From: Bombyx mori
Taxonomy: Eukaryota > Arthropoda > Insecta > Lepidoptera > Bombycidae
Assembly (NCBI RefSeq): GCF_030269925.1
Contig: NC_085121.1
Coordinates: 3,861,501 to 3,925,500, forward strand
Direction of reading: 5' to 3'
Length of the DNA stretch: 64,000 nt
The notes beneath the pieces are model-generated. The model did not search any database, was not told the DNA's origin, and worked only from the letters and a program-made list of their open reading frames with translations. The position numbers and the translations under genes are program-made. Positions 54,805 to 64,000 of the stretch are shown here, in pieces. The first letter of the stretch is position 1, and every line of letters starts with the position of its first letter.

Positions 54805-55216
54805 TAGCCCACCTGGTGTTAAGTGGTTACTGGAGCCCATACGCATCTACGACGTAAATGCGCCATCCATCTTCATATAAGTTTGAAGTATTCCAGATGG
54901 TCTGTATGTTTAACGACAAAGGGAAGATCTTCCACCGAGCGGGTGATATTTGCTCGGTAGACCGACGGTCCGAATATTGTTGTTCGGAACTTGTATATAT
55001 GCGCTTTATCTTGAAAATGTCGTAAGCGAGGTTCAGGCATCTGTCAATTATCTTGCGTTGTATGATGGCTACCCGCCACAAGTTCTTAGATCTCAAGTAT
55101 AGTCACCACGGCTGCCCCATCCTTCAAACCGAAACGCATTACTGCTTCACGGCAGAAATAGGCAGGGTGGTGGTAGCTACCCGCACGAACTCACAAGAGG
55201 TCCTACCACCAGTAAA
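54805..55216 (-). mobile_element. SINE family copy 24b, interrupted
   Basis: agcccacctggtgttaagtg to about 54882, then an unrelated ~195-bp insert, then 55079-55216 to gaggtcctaccaccagta. aagtt occurs on both sides of the insert and may be a short target duplication. Confidence 0.75.
54883..55078 (-). repeat. Insert in SINE, related to 58530-58600
   Basis: The minus-strand frame contains WRVAIIQRKIIDRCLNLAY, FKIKRIYTSSEQQYSDRRS and EQISPARWKIFPLSL without stops. tatcttgaaaatgtcgtaag and gcatctgt recur near 58538-58575. Family unknown; perhaps a fragment of a transposon ORF. Confidence 0.4.
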
Positions 55217-58215
55217 GTACCAGTAAATCTTACGGTTACAAGAACCAAACCATAACGTTCGCACCGCTACTCTACTGAGCAAAGACGATTGTTCCGGCTG
55301 CTTGGTGGCAAGTTTTCATTTTACAATATCAAACACATACAAAGACCTTTAATATATTAAAAGAATAAAGGAGCCACCGTTGCAAAAAAAATAAAGACTT
55401 GCGGATTTATAATATTCTTCTTTTAAACGCTAAAGTTTATTTTATTTAATTATATATTTATTTACTACAAGGAGAACCAACAGCAAACTAACATAGTATA
55501 ATTATATAACAAATAATAGAAACAAAAAGCCAATTAAAGGTTCCCACCAATGTAAACAAATTAAAATACTAGAGAAACAAAAAAAATAGCAACAAAAAAA
55601 TTAAAAACAATCGGCAAAGGAGTAATATACCAGACTAATTTAAATGCACACTTATATAATATAAATGTCACAAATTAATAAAAGTCAGTTGTGCTACACA
55701 TCGCCGGTACATGGTCCCGCACCCTTTGTCCCGTCATTACTCAAGAAAAATCGTGCACTAAGCTCAGGAATAAAATGGGCCAATATCTAACAACCTGCCG
55801 AGTCTATTGAGGTCACTATCGATCGACCCGTAAAAAGAATGAGTTTTGCCTATAATTAGTAAAGTTATAAAGTTATATATTAATAATAATAAAATACAAA
55901 AATTAAAAATTTTATATAAAGTTCTAGATAATAAAGTTATAAAGTTTTAACTACTTCGACTTAATGCTTCAAGCTAGGGGGCGGCACATTATGTTCTCTT
56001 AATGTTAATCTAGAGCACATCAAATTATAATTAAAAACTATAAAATGAATTAGGCTTTAGCTTACTTTAGTACAGTTGGACTAATTTAATGGTCTGAGTA
56101 ATGAAGATTTCTCCCTTTTAATTGTTTCTAAATAACCTAATTTGAATAGTATAACTTTATATTGCTAATATAATATATAATATTAATTTCGATGAAAATG
56201 ATTATAGTAAATAAGTTAAGCATGATGAGATAATACGGTTTGTTCTCAATTAAACGTCTCAGTATACCGCGAAGAACCAATAATTCAATTTTTAATTTTA
56301 ACCCATTACAATCTAACGTTTAAATGTGCTAAAAGTAGTTACTTTTGATGAGTCAATATTACACCCTACGACATTCAAAATAAGGTATAATAGCTTTATT
56401 GTATCAGTATTTCTTTTTAGATCAAACTAGTGAGAGGATTACGTGAAAGTTTCCCTTTCAACTGACTTTGAGTATTACCTTCACACATAATCGTGTACTC
56501 TGCGACATTACATCACATCGTAGTGTGTTACGGTTGTTTTGATGGTCGTTTGAAATATATGTACCTAATAAGTATTTTAGTGACATGATTTTCCGAAAGT
56601 GTTCGAAAAGTTAAAATTTAAATTCACAACGGTCAAACTCTATGGTACATTGTGTCTCATAAAAAAAAAAATAACTGTTTTTATTTTTTAAATAAACTAC
56701 TACTAATTGAATAAGAACTATCTGATGAACTCATCTTTGTTTAATAATTCAGTTTTAAATTTTATTGCCTTTTGTTTATTTCACTTTTACACTAAACACA
56801 ATATTGCAAATTACCCGAGCACAACAATGACGGAGAATTTTAGGTGCGTGAGAGCAGACGTAGACGCTATCGCGCATGCGCGTTTGTCAGTACCCAGGAA
56901 GGAAAAGTTACACTTTCTTCCCTGTACAGCGGGAGGAAAACCGAACTTTCGGCGTAGATAGGAGAATTTTTTTATTTTTCCAATCGAAGTTTGAAGTATT
57001 TCGTCACAATGCACAACCATAGCTACTATTTACGTTGCAAAATTTAAGTTAATCGAGTTTAAAAACATAGATAATATTACTGATGTCTTCTTCCATCAAT
57101 AAACTTCAGTAAAGTTAGGTCAGTGTTTATAAATAGCAGGAGGAAACGTTGAGATGACAAAATTGTCGCCCCCACGCTGTGCGTTAGACAATTTCATTCA
57201 ATTGTGACCGAGACGCAGTTGATACGAATTTAACGATACATCCTTGTTGTGTTCGAATATAGAATAAAACGACTTGAAACTAATTTGGCAAGTTTTTCGA
57301 CCGTTCGGACTGTTGCAAAGAACGTACATGCTTGAAATTGACAATGAAGACTAATTATTGTGACGAGACAGATAAATTCCTCATAAAATCATAAAACGTA
57401 TCATAACGTCACGCTTTTTATAAAGTTTGTTTACAGAAAACACATTAATTAAAACCAAACGAAACCTTTTTGTGTGTGTAATCTCGCGTTTTCTTGTCAT
57501 TTTATTATTTCCAGAGCCAAAAAAAACAGAAACTTTTCCTGTATTTTCCATTCAATACTTGAAATATTAGAAACTATATTATTTTTAAGAACTTTCTTAG
57601 AATTTAGGTTATATTATACAGTAAACATCCTATTTTTCTAAATTCTTCCCATAAATCACTCTATATCTGTTTATAAAAAAGCTTGTTAGCAATGGGAACA
57701 GACAAAGATGTGACATACGGACAGACTAAGAAGTTGGAGCTAAAACAGTAAAGTTCTCTTTCTTGCCGAATGATTGCTCTAAAACTGTGGTTGTTGTGAA
57801 AAAAAAACTTTTTTGAGATCATTAAAGTTCAGATTAAATTATCTCAAGTAACAATATCACGATAGTGCTAAGCAAGTAATATTTTATTAATAAAATAAGT
57901 TTAAAGTATAACATAATAAAAAGTCAACGTCTTCGGCGGACTTTTTGTAATCAACACTTAAAAACAAACAGGCGAGCGTCGACATTGATTGATAGTTAAA
58001 TGAAGCAACGGGACTTTTGTAATGAGTTCGTAAATTTAATTAAAGATCTTACGTGCAGACAGCACACGCACACTTCTTTATAAAAAGAGTAAAAAGTAAA
58101 AACTCTAATGTAGCTTTGAATGTCATTATATAAGATTAGTTTTTTTTAATTTACTGCGAGTGCCATGACTGTTTTTGAGAGGTAATAACAAAGGGTAGAT
58201 CTTACACCGAATGAA
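55217..58215. other. Intron/spacer, nothing firmly recognised
   Basis: Mostly AT-rich. Two GC-richer islands: 55690-55840 (gccggtacatggtcccgcac, cgatcgacccgtaaaaagaa) and 56815-56960 (ggtgcgtgagagcagacgta, cgcatgcgcgtttgtcagta). Neither has convincing splice signals or motifs. Confidence 0.45.
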
Positions 58216-58484
58216 AATTATAATTTGCGTAATTACTAGTGGTAGGACCTCTTGTGTGTGAGTCCGCACGGGTAGGTACCACCGCCTTGCTTATTTCTAC
58301 CGTGAAGCAGTAATGCGTTTCGGTTTGTAGGATGGGGCAGCCGTTGTAACTATACTGAGACCTTAGAACTTATATCTCAAGGTGGGTGGTGCATTTACGT
58401 TGTAGATGTCTATGGGCTCCAGTAACCACTTAACACCAGGTGGGCTGTAAGCTCGTCCACCCATAAAAGCAATAAAAAAAAAAA
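58216..58484 (+). mobile_element. tRNA-headed SINE family, headless copy 25
   Basis: aaattataatttgcgtaatt, gtaggacctcttgtgtgtga, ending ccataaaagcaataaaaaaa. Confidence 0.87.
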
Positions 58485-58604
58485 CTAGTGTAATTCGGTC
58501 TGACGTTGCTTTTCGGGGCTTGTAAAATATATGCAAACTTATCTTGAAAATATTGTTAGCGAAACTGATGCATCTGTTGAATGTGTTCGGTAATAGCTAC
58601 CTTC

Positions 58605-59206
58605 TATAATCCCCACCGAATGTAGTTCCGCCTTGTCGTGGCGGTGGGGCTTAAGCGTGCGTCCCTAAAATCGCGTGCAGAGGAATCTGTGTGGGACGCC
58701 GCGACCAAGAGAACTGCACCCAGCTCTCCTTGGCTGCCTCCGTACTCAACGGGTGCTGCCTTGAGAGAGAGCGAGGGGCTCTCTCCCCACGCCCTTTGCA
58801 CTAGCAAAGGGAGGCATTCAGGGGATGAGGGGTTGGCTCTCGGGAGCCTGATGAGCTGGCGGCACTTTTGTGTCTTCCGGCTGCGGGTTGCCATGTCCCC
58901 GGCTTCGGCTACAGGGGAAAGCCTTCCAGATATGGGAGGTACCGGCTTGCCGGCGTGGCTCCACACCGCGTTGTGGGCGGCGGACAGGCTTCGGCCACCG
59001 TCGGCCAAACCGTAAACCCCAGTGATGGGGAACGGGGGCTCCTACCTTTACTGGTCGGAGCCGCGAGGACGTAAACCTCTTCAAAAATGCCCCAATCTCA
59101 AGCTCGACACCCGGCGATGGGATGTATGGCTGGAGGGTTTCCAGTCCCGAGGGTGTCGTAGATCCTAGGGGACCAAACCCCTGGTTAATAAAAAAGGAAC
59201 ACCTAC
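58605..59206 (+). mobile_element. R1-clade LINE 5' UTR
   Basis: GC content rises sharply at about 58610 with ccgccttgtcgtggcggtgg, a hairpin (CCGCC/GGCGG inside CCCCA/TGGGG). It continues GC-rich to the ORF1 start. The exact 5' terminus and target duplication were not determined; no TTAGG telomeric repeats or 28S-like sequence is seen upstream, so this is not an evident TRAS/SART/R1 target site. Confidence 0.55.
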
Positions 59207-61807
59207 ATGACAATGGCCAATTGTGAAAAGTTAGTACCCCAGGAGGGTACCGCCCGCGAGTCGGGCGGAGAATCCCTCCGTGCTTCCACCTCGGTGGAAG
59301 CACGCTGCCCCACGTACTCTGGGGGGGGCAACAATTGCCAGGATGAAGGAGGCTGTGCGACGGGCAGCGGAATTCCCGTCGAACCGACGCGCTCCCTGAT
59401 CGCCGGCTCGATGCGCTCTGCGCTCGCCAGTGATTCGGGTGCGATCATCCCCACCAAACCATCGGCGGGGAAAAAGAGGGGCCGAAGGAAGACCCCCGTA
59501 GTAACTTCCGACGACGGCGGTGCGTCATCCTCCAGCACTGAGGTGCCGGAAAAGACCATGGCCATCGAGGACGTGGCTCCGGTGATTTCGGGGCCTGCCG
59601 CGTCGAAAGACACGTTGCCCGCACCCCAGCGGGCACCAGTAAGGAGGAGGGGTGCCGTGTCACCGGCGACATCGGTGGAGTCGATGTCGACGTCGGTTGC
59701 GTCTATGGCTAGCGGGGACGAGACGTTTCGTGATCTCGACCTCGCGCTGGTCAATCTCGGTAAACTGCTGTCAACCGTGGCTGCCAAGGGCGCCCAACCA
59801 GGCAGCAGCTACCGGAAAAGGCTTCGGGAGGGAGCCGCTATGGTAAGGACGAGACTGATCCCCACCATGTCCAAGCTCTATGACTTGGTGGCGAGCCGGG
59901 AGGCTGAAAACAAAGGCCTCGTCGCACAGCTTGACTCCAGGGAGAGTCGCATCCCGGGTGACTCCTCGGCCTCGCGGGGAGAGACTTCCCTGTCGCCAGT
60001 GCCTACGCTGGCATGCTCTGGGCCCTCCGTGGGGACGATGGACACTAACGTGCCCTCGCAGGCTGCGATGAGTGTGGCGGCGCCTATGACAGCGCCCATC
60101 CCTGTGGCCCCTGTGATGCGAGCACTCACTCCTGTGCTCCCCCGACCCCCACGGAGATTTGAGTTAAGGCCTGCGCCGCCTCCGTCGATACCGGCTGCCT
60201 CTGCATCCACACGGAGAGGAAGGGTAAAGCCTGCGCCAGCGCAGGCTGGCGACATCCGTTCGCCACTTGCGAAGATGGTGGACGAGTGGCCGGCGCTGCC
60301 ACGGCCTAGGATTGCGGAGCCGCCTCTTTCGCCCCCGCGTGCTGCGGGGTCGCAGAGGCCAAACAATATGGCTGCTGGGATGGGGGGGGTGGATGACTGC
60401 CTCCCTAGCAGAGAGGAAATTGTGGCCTGCATCTCGCGGGCGGTGGCAGTTGAGGTCGGCAAGCACTTTGCCGGCCTCGAGGAGATGCTCCGCTCCTCAA
60501 TTCGTTCCGGAGACTGCATCCCGGTGCCAACAGCCGCGGTCAGCCCGCGGGATCGGGCCGCCCGGCCGACCTCCGCTCCTACCCCACCTGCTAGAGTGGT
60601 TCGGCGTGGAGGCCGGAACCAGAACAACAGAGGTGTCAGGGACCAGAGTCCCGCCCCACGGTCCCAACCACAGCCTCGTCCCCTTCCTCCTCCCCCATCA
60701 AGCATGGACGAGGGCTGGACGGAAGTGGTGAGGCGGGGCACCCAGGCATGGCGACAGACAGCGGCTCTGGCAGCTCCCCGGGGGGGTCGAGCGCCGACCG
60801 CTGCAGCCCGTAAAACAGCGCTAGCGGCCGTGGCTGCTCCCCGTGAGGGTCGAGCACCGGCCGCTGGCAAGAAGAAAAGCAAGAAGAAGAAGCCGCGTGC
60901 AGCGCGGTCGGCTGCCGTTGTAGTGACATTGCTGCCGGCCGCCGCCGAAAAGGGCCTTACCTATAATAATGTGATGGCCCGGGCGCGCGCGGCTGTAAAT
61001 TTGAAAGAAATCGGGGCAGAAGAAGGCCTCCGTTTCCGGCAGACTGCCAATGGGGCGAAGCTGCTGGAGTGTCCCGGTGCCGACAGCTCTGGCATCGCAG
61101 AAAAACTAGTAGCGACGCTCCGCGTGGCGCTGCCGGAGGAAGAGGTGCGCGTGCACAGGCCGGTGAGGATGGCCGAGATTAGGATCACCGGCCTGGACGA
61201 CTGCGCCACCAAAGAGGAGGTGGCAGCCGCGATAGCCGCCCAGGGTGGATGTGCTCCAGAGAGTGTGACCGTGGGTGAACTCCGCTCAGGGTACTCCGGG
61301 GCCAGGTCGGCGTGGGCGCGCTGTCCGGTTGAGGCGGCTACCTTCTTGGCCACTCCTCCACCGGGAAGATCGACGGGGGATCCAGGGAGACTGCGAGTGG
61401 GCTGGATAGCAGCCCACGTGCGTCTTCAAGAACCTCGGGCCTGGAGATGCCTGCGGTGCTTTAGCACTGGACACGGCCTCGCCAGGTGCACCAGCTCGGT
61501 TGACCGCAGTGGTCTCTGCTTCCGATGCGGCCAACCGGGTCATAAAGCGGCGTCCTGCACGGCCGCCCCGCACTGCGCACTGTGCGCTGCAGCCGGGCGC
61601 GGGGCAAACCATCGGGCAGGAGGCAAAGCGTGCTTCCCGTCCGGTGATAATACCGAACGCAACCGGCGTCGCAAGGCAAAGCGCCGGCAGAAGAGAAAGT
61701 TGGCCAGAGGAGCACTGGCCAACGTTGTAATCCCCGCTGCGGCGCCGGTGCCGGAGGGCGGGGGCAGCGGTGAAGGGGAGGGAGCGATGGATGTGGTTCA
61801 ACAGTAA
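59207..61807 (+). CDS. R1-clade LINE ORF1 (Gag-like nucleic-acid-binding protein), 866 aa
   Basis: Intact frame. The N-terminus is Ser/Thr/Ala-rich with a basic patch GKKRGRRK (a possible nuclear signal). The middle is Pro/Arg-rich (PRPPRRFELRPAPPPS). A very basic block GKKKSKKKKPRAARS precedes a conserved domain typical of this clade (VRMAEIRITGLDDCATKEEV). C-terminal CCHC knuckles: CLRCFSTGHGLARC (748-761), CFRCGQPGHKAASC, and a looser CALC...H...C. In R1-clade LINEs this protein packages element RNA and takes it to the target. Codon use is strongly GC-biased against the AT-rich surroundings. The minus-strand frames here are shadows. Start: M1 at 59207, a second Met at 59213. Confidence 0.9.
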   Translation: MTMANCEKLVPQEGTARESGGESLRASTSVEARCPTYSGGGNNCQDEGGCATGSGIPVEPTRSLIAGSMRSALASDSGAIIPTKPSAGKKRGRRKTPVVTSDDGGASSSSTEVPEKTMAIEDVAPVISGPAASKDTLPAPQRAPVRRRGAVSPATSVESMSTSVASMASGDETFRDLDLALVNLGKLLSTVAAKGAQPGSSYRKRLREGAAMVRTRLIPTMSKLYDLVASREAENKGLVAQLDSRESRIPGDSSASRGETSLSPVPTLACSGPSVGTMDTNVPSQAAMSVAAPMTAPIPVAPVMRALTPVLPRPPRRFELRPAPPPSIPAASASTRRGRVKPAPAQAGDIRSPLAKMVDEWPALPRPRIAEPPLSPPRAAGSQRPNNMAAGMGGVDDCLPSREEIVACISRAVAVEVGKHFAGLEEMLRSSIRSGDCIPVPTAAVSPRDRAARPTSAPTPPARVVRRGGRNQNNRGVRDQSPAPRSQPQPRPLPPPPSSMDEGWTEVVRRGTQAWRQTAALAAPRGGRAPTAAARKTALAAVAAPREGRAPAAGKKKSKKKKPRAARSAAVVVTLLPAAAEKGLTYNNVMARARAAVNLKEIGAEEGLRFRQTANGAKLLECPGADSSGIAEKLVATLRVALPEEEVRVHRPVRMAEIRITGLDDCATKEEVAAAIAAQGGCAPESVTVGELRSGYSGARSAWARCPVEAATFLATPPPGRSTGDPGRLRVGWIAAHVRLQEPRAWRCLRCFSTGHGLARCTSSVDRSGLCFRCGQPGHKAASCTAAPHCALCAAAGRGANHRAGGKACFPSGDNTERNRRRKAKRRQKRKLARGALANVVIPAAAPVPEGGGSGEGEGAMDVVQQ

Positions 61808-61809
61808 TG
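61805..61809 (+). promoter_or_regulatory. TAATG stop-start coupling site between ORF1 and ORF2
   Basis: The stop TAA (61805-61807) and start ATG (61807-61809) share one base. The UAAUG arrangement is known to couple translation by re-initiation in the Bombyx LINE SART1; the same use here is inferred. Confidence 0.6.
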
Positions 61810-64000
61810 GACCACATCTATCGTTTCCTCCAAGGAAACCTGAATCACTCCGCCAGAGCTCAGGACATGCTGTCTCAGAGCATGGCGGAGTGGTCCATAG
61901 ATGTGGCTGTGGTCGCCGAGCCGTACTTCGTTCCCCCGGCAAATGATTGCTGGTTCGGGGATGATGACGGCCTGGCGGCCATAGTCATAAGAAGGGACGC
62001 GGCGATCCCCCCCCTGGCGATGGTGACCAGGGGCCAAGGGTTCGTCGCGGTGCAGTTGGAAGGGACCGTCGTGATCGGGGCGTACTTCTCTCCGAACAGG
62101 CCTACTGTCGAGTTCGGGCATTTCCTGGGCGGGATCGGGGCGATTGCTCGCCGCCTTGCTCCCCGCCCAGTGATTCTCGCGGGGGACCTCAATGCGAAGT
62201 CTGTCGCATGGGGCTCCCCCCGCTCGGACGCTCGTGGTAGGCTACTGGAGAGGTGGGCGAACGCGGCCGGCCTCTGTTTGTTGAATAGAGGTTCGGTTGC
62301 GACGTGCGTGCGGTGGCAGGGCGAGTCTATTGTGGACGTTACGTTCGCAAGCCCGGCCATCGCACGCCGTATCCGCGACTGGAGAGTTTTGGAGGGGGCG
62401 GAGACACTGTCAGATCACCGATATATTCGGTTTGATCTCTCCGCCCGCTCCGCAGTCGCGGACGTCCACGGGGACCACCCCCGTGGTGCGTCCCGGTCAT
62501 TCCCCAAGTGGGCACTGAAGCGCCTGAATAAGGAGCTCCTAATGGAAGCCTCTACGGTGGCGGCGTGGGCGCCCATGCGTCCACACCCGGTCGAGGTCGA
62601 GGGAGAGGCAGGGTGGTTCCGGGACACGATGCGTCGCATCTGTGATGCGTCGATGCCCCGGATCGGCCCTCGACTTCCTAATCGCCAGGCGTACTGGTGG
62701 TCGCCCGAAATTGCGCAACTCCGCGTGGAGTGCGTTCGGGCGAGGCGCGAGTGCGCCAGGCATCGCCGCCGCCGCCTGCCGCGGCGCAACGATCCGGTTG
62801 CGTTCGCGGCGGCAGAGGCCCGGCTGCACGGTGCATTTCGCGTCGCGCAGAGGGCATTGCAGCTGGCCATCAGAAGAGCCAAGAACCAACACATGGAGGG
62901 TCTCTTGGAGACGCTGGATGAGGATCCGTGGGGGCGGCCCTATCATATGGTGCGCAATAAAATGCGCCCATGGGCCCCCCCGATCACGGAGCGTCTCCAG
63001 CCTCAGCAGCTGCGGGACATCGTCTCGGCGCTGTTCCCGCAGGAGCGGGAAGGATTTGTCGCTCCCGCTATGGACGCGCCGCCGGAATACGACGGCGAAG
63101 TCCCTGCTGAGGTGCCCCACATAACGGGGGCGGAGCTCCGTGTGGCCGTGCGCAAAATGTGCGCGAAAGACACTGCACCCGGCCCGGATGGCATCCATGG
63201 CCGGGTTTGGGCCTTGGCTCTTAGTGCCCTAGGGGACCGACTCTTGAGGCTTTACAACTCCTGCCTCGAGTCGGGACGGTTTCCTTCATCGTGGAGGACG
63301 GGCAGACTCGTGCTGTTGAGAAAGGAAGGGCGCCCAGCGGATACTGCCGCTGGGTACCGTCCCATCGTGTTGCTGGATGAGGTGGGCAAGCTGCTGGAAC
63401 GCATTCTGGCGGCCCGCATCATTCAGCATCTGGTCAGGGTGGGACCCGATCTGTCGGCGGAGCAGTATGGCTTCCGAGAGGGCCGCTCAACAGTAGACGC
63501 GATCCTTCGCGTGCGGGCCCTCTCGGAGGAGGCCGTCTCCAGGGGTGGGGTGGCATTGGCGGTGTCGCTTGACATCGCCAATGCGTTTAACACCCTGCCC
63601 TGGTCCGTGATAGGGGGGGCGCTGGAACGACATGGAGTGCCTCCCTACCTCCGCCGGCTGGTGGGTTCCTACTTGGAGGACAGATCGGTCACGTGTACCG
63701 GACACGGTGGGATCCTGCACCGGTTCCCGGTCGTGCGCGGTGTTCCACAGGGGTCGGTGCTCGGCCCTCTTTTGTGGAATATCGGGTATGACTGGGTGCT
63801 AAGGGGTGCCCTCCTCCCGGGCCTGAGCGTAATCTGTTACGCAGACGACACGTTAGTCGTGGCCCGGGGGGGGAGTTTTGCTGAGTCTGCCCGTCTTGCT
63901 ACCGCTGGGGTGGCGCATGTCGTCGGCAAAATCAGGAGATTGGGCCTCGACGTGGCGCTCAGTAAATCCGAGGCCATGTGGTTCCACAGGCCCCGGAGAG
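61807..64000 (+). CDS. R1-clade LINE ORF2 (endonuclease + reverse transcriptase), open to window end
   Basis: Starts at the A of the ORF1 stop (TAATG), frame -1 relative to ORF1. 731 codons with no stop. The N-terminal APE-type endonuclease has VAEPYFVPPA (catalytic E), VILAGDLNAKSVAWGSPRSD (D, N) and AETLSDHRYIRF (H). Reverse transcriptase: APGPDGIHGRVW, YRPIVLLDEVGKLLERIL, EQYGFREGRSTVDAIL, motif A SLDIANAFNTLPW (Asp codon 63571), motif B GVPQGSVLGPLLWN and catalytic YADD (63838-63849). Both enzymatic centres look intact. The C-terminal zinc knuckle lies beyond the edge; the homologous part is visible, decayed, at 2599-3534. These enzymes carry out target-primed reverse transcription. Confidence 0.92.
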   Translation, partial: MDHIYRFLQGNLNHSARAQDMLSQSMAEWSIDVAVVAEPYFVPPANDCWFGDDDGLAAIVIRRDAAIPPLAMVTRGQGFVAVQLEGTVVIGAYFSPNRPTVEFGHFLGGIGAIARRLAPRPVILAGDLNAKSVAWGSPRSDARGRLLERWANAAGLCLLNRGSVATCVRWQGESIVDVTFASPAIARRIRDWRVLEGAETLSDHRYIRFDLSARSAVADVHGDHPRGASRSFPKWALKRLNKELLMEASTVAAWAPMRPHPVEVEGEAGWFRDTMRRICDASMPRIGPRLPNRQAYWWSPEIAQLRVECVRARRECARHRRRRLPRRNDPVAFAAAEARLHGAFRVAQRALQLAIRRAKNQHMEGLLETLDEDPWGRPYHMVRNKMRPWAPPITERLQPQQLRDIVSALFPQEREGFVAPAMDAPPEYDGEVPAEVPHITGAELRVAVRKMCAKDTAPGPDGIHGRVWALALSALGDRLLRLYNSCLESGRFPSSWRTGRLVLLRKEGRPADTAAGYRPIVLLDEVGKLLERILAARIIQHLVRVGPDLSAEQYGFREGRSTVDAILRVRALSEEAVSRGGVALAVSLDIANAFNTLPWSVIGGALERHGVPPYLRRLVGSYLEDRSVTCTGHGGILHRFPVVRGVPQGSVLGPLLWNIGYDWVLRGALLPGLSVICYADDTLVVARGGSFAESARLATAGVAHVVGKIRRLGLDVALSKSEAMWFHRPRR

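Noticed and set aside
58490..58610. Telomeric target (TTAGG repeats) or 28S rDNA upstream of the R1-clade LINE
   Set aside because: Neither motif is present; the flank is SINE plus AT-rich sequence.
58818..59303. 161-codon minus-strand frame over the LINE 5' UTR
   Set aside because: GC-driven open frame with Pro/Arg-rich low-complexity content and no start context or motif.
59878..60882. 334-codon minus-strand open frame
   Set aside because: Shadow of the GC-rich ORF1 of the LINE; GC-biased sequence opens several frames at once.
62539..63198. Long minus-strand frames over ORF2
   Set aside because: Shadows; the ORF2 plus frame carries the endonuclease and RT motifs.

Overview
The window looks like lepidopteran nuclear DNA, most probably silkworm (Bombyx mori or a close relative). 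It is AT-rich, its genes are split into small exons separated by long introns, and it is packed with repeats I recognise from Bombyx: Bm1-type SINEs, a very abundant tRNA-headed retroposon sharing the BMC1-type tail (about 25 copies), Helitron-like elements ending in CTAGT, MITEs, a mariner, RTE-type LINE pieces and an R1-clade LINE. Family names come from memory of the families; no database was consulted.

Host genes. (1) A SMYD4-type gene (TPR + split SET + MYND) lies on the minus strand from 17550 leftwards. Seven exons were reconstructed and all six splice junctions agree in phase; the gene seems to run off the left edge. (2) A complete four-exon Tctex1-type dynein light chain gene (149 aa, DYNLT2B-like) lies on the plus strand at 889-8857, entirely inside the 12.3-kb intron 6 of the SMYD4 gene. 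(3) A tentative plus-strand gene starts at 42882 (22-nt coding exon) and continues at 52843-52914 after a 9.9-kb intron. Its product is not recognised and it leaves the window on the right.

Layout. 1-17.6 kb: the SMYD4/DYNLT2B pair. DYNLT2B intron 1 holds a hAT-like element (1108-6006, near-perfect 8-bp target duplication) filled with an RTE fragment, a Helitron fragment, a decayed R1-clade LINE and a broken mariner. 17.6-42.7 kb: gene-poor repeat field with a 330-bp partial duplication of SMYD4 exon 2 at 21.3-21.6 kb and a 5'-truncated RTE LINE at 33.0-34.6 kb with an uninterrupted 534-aa frame and a 10-bp target duplication. 42.7-58.5 kb: tentative gene 3, its long intron, and a tandem pair of unusual elements containing minisatellites (51.9-52.8 kb). 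58.6-64.0 kb: a GC-rich R1-clade LINE with intact ORF1 (866 aa, three CCHC knuckles) and an ORF2 (endonuclease + RT) that stays open to the window edge and starts in a TAATG overlap with ORF1.

I did not find a clearly new biological system. The strongest leads are the nested opposite-strand gene pair, the layered transposon nest, a MITE family with 3-bp CWG target duplications, the exon-2 segmental copy, and the tandem GAAGTTCC-type element with internal minisatellites.
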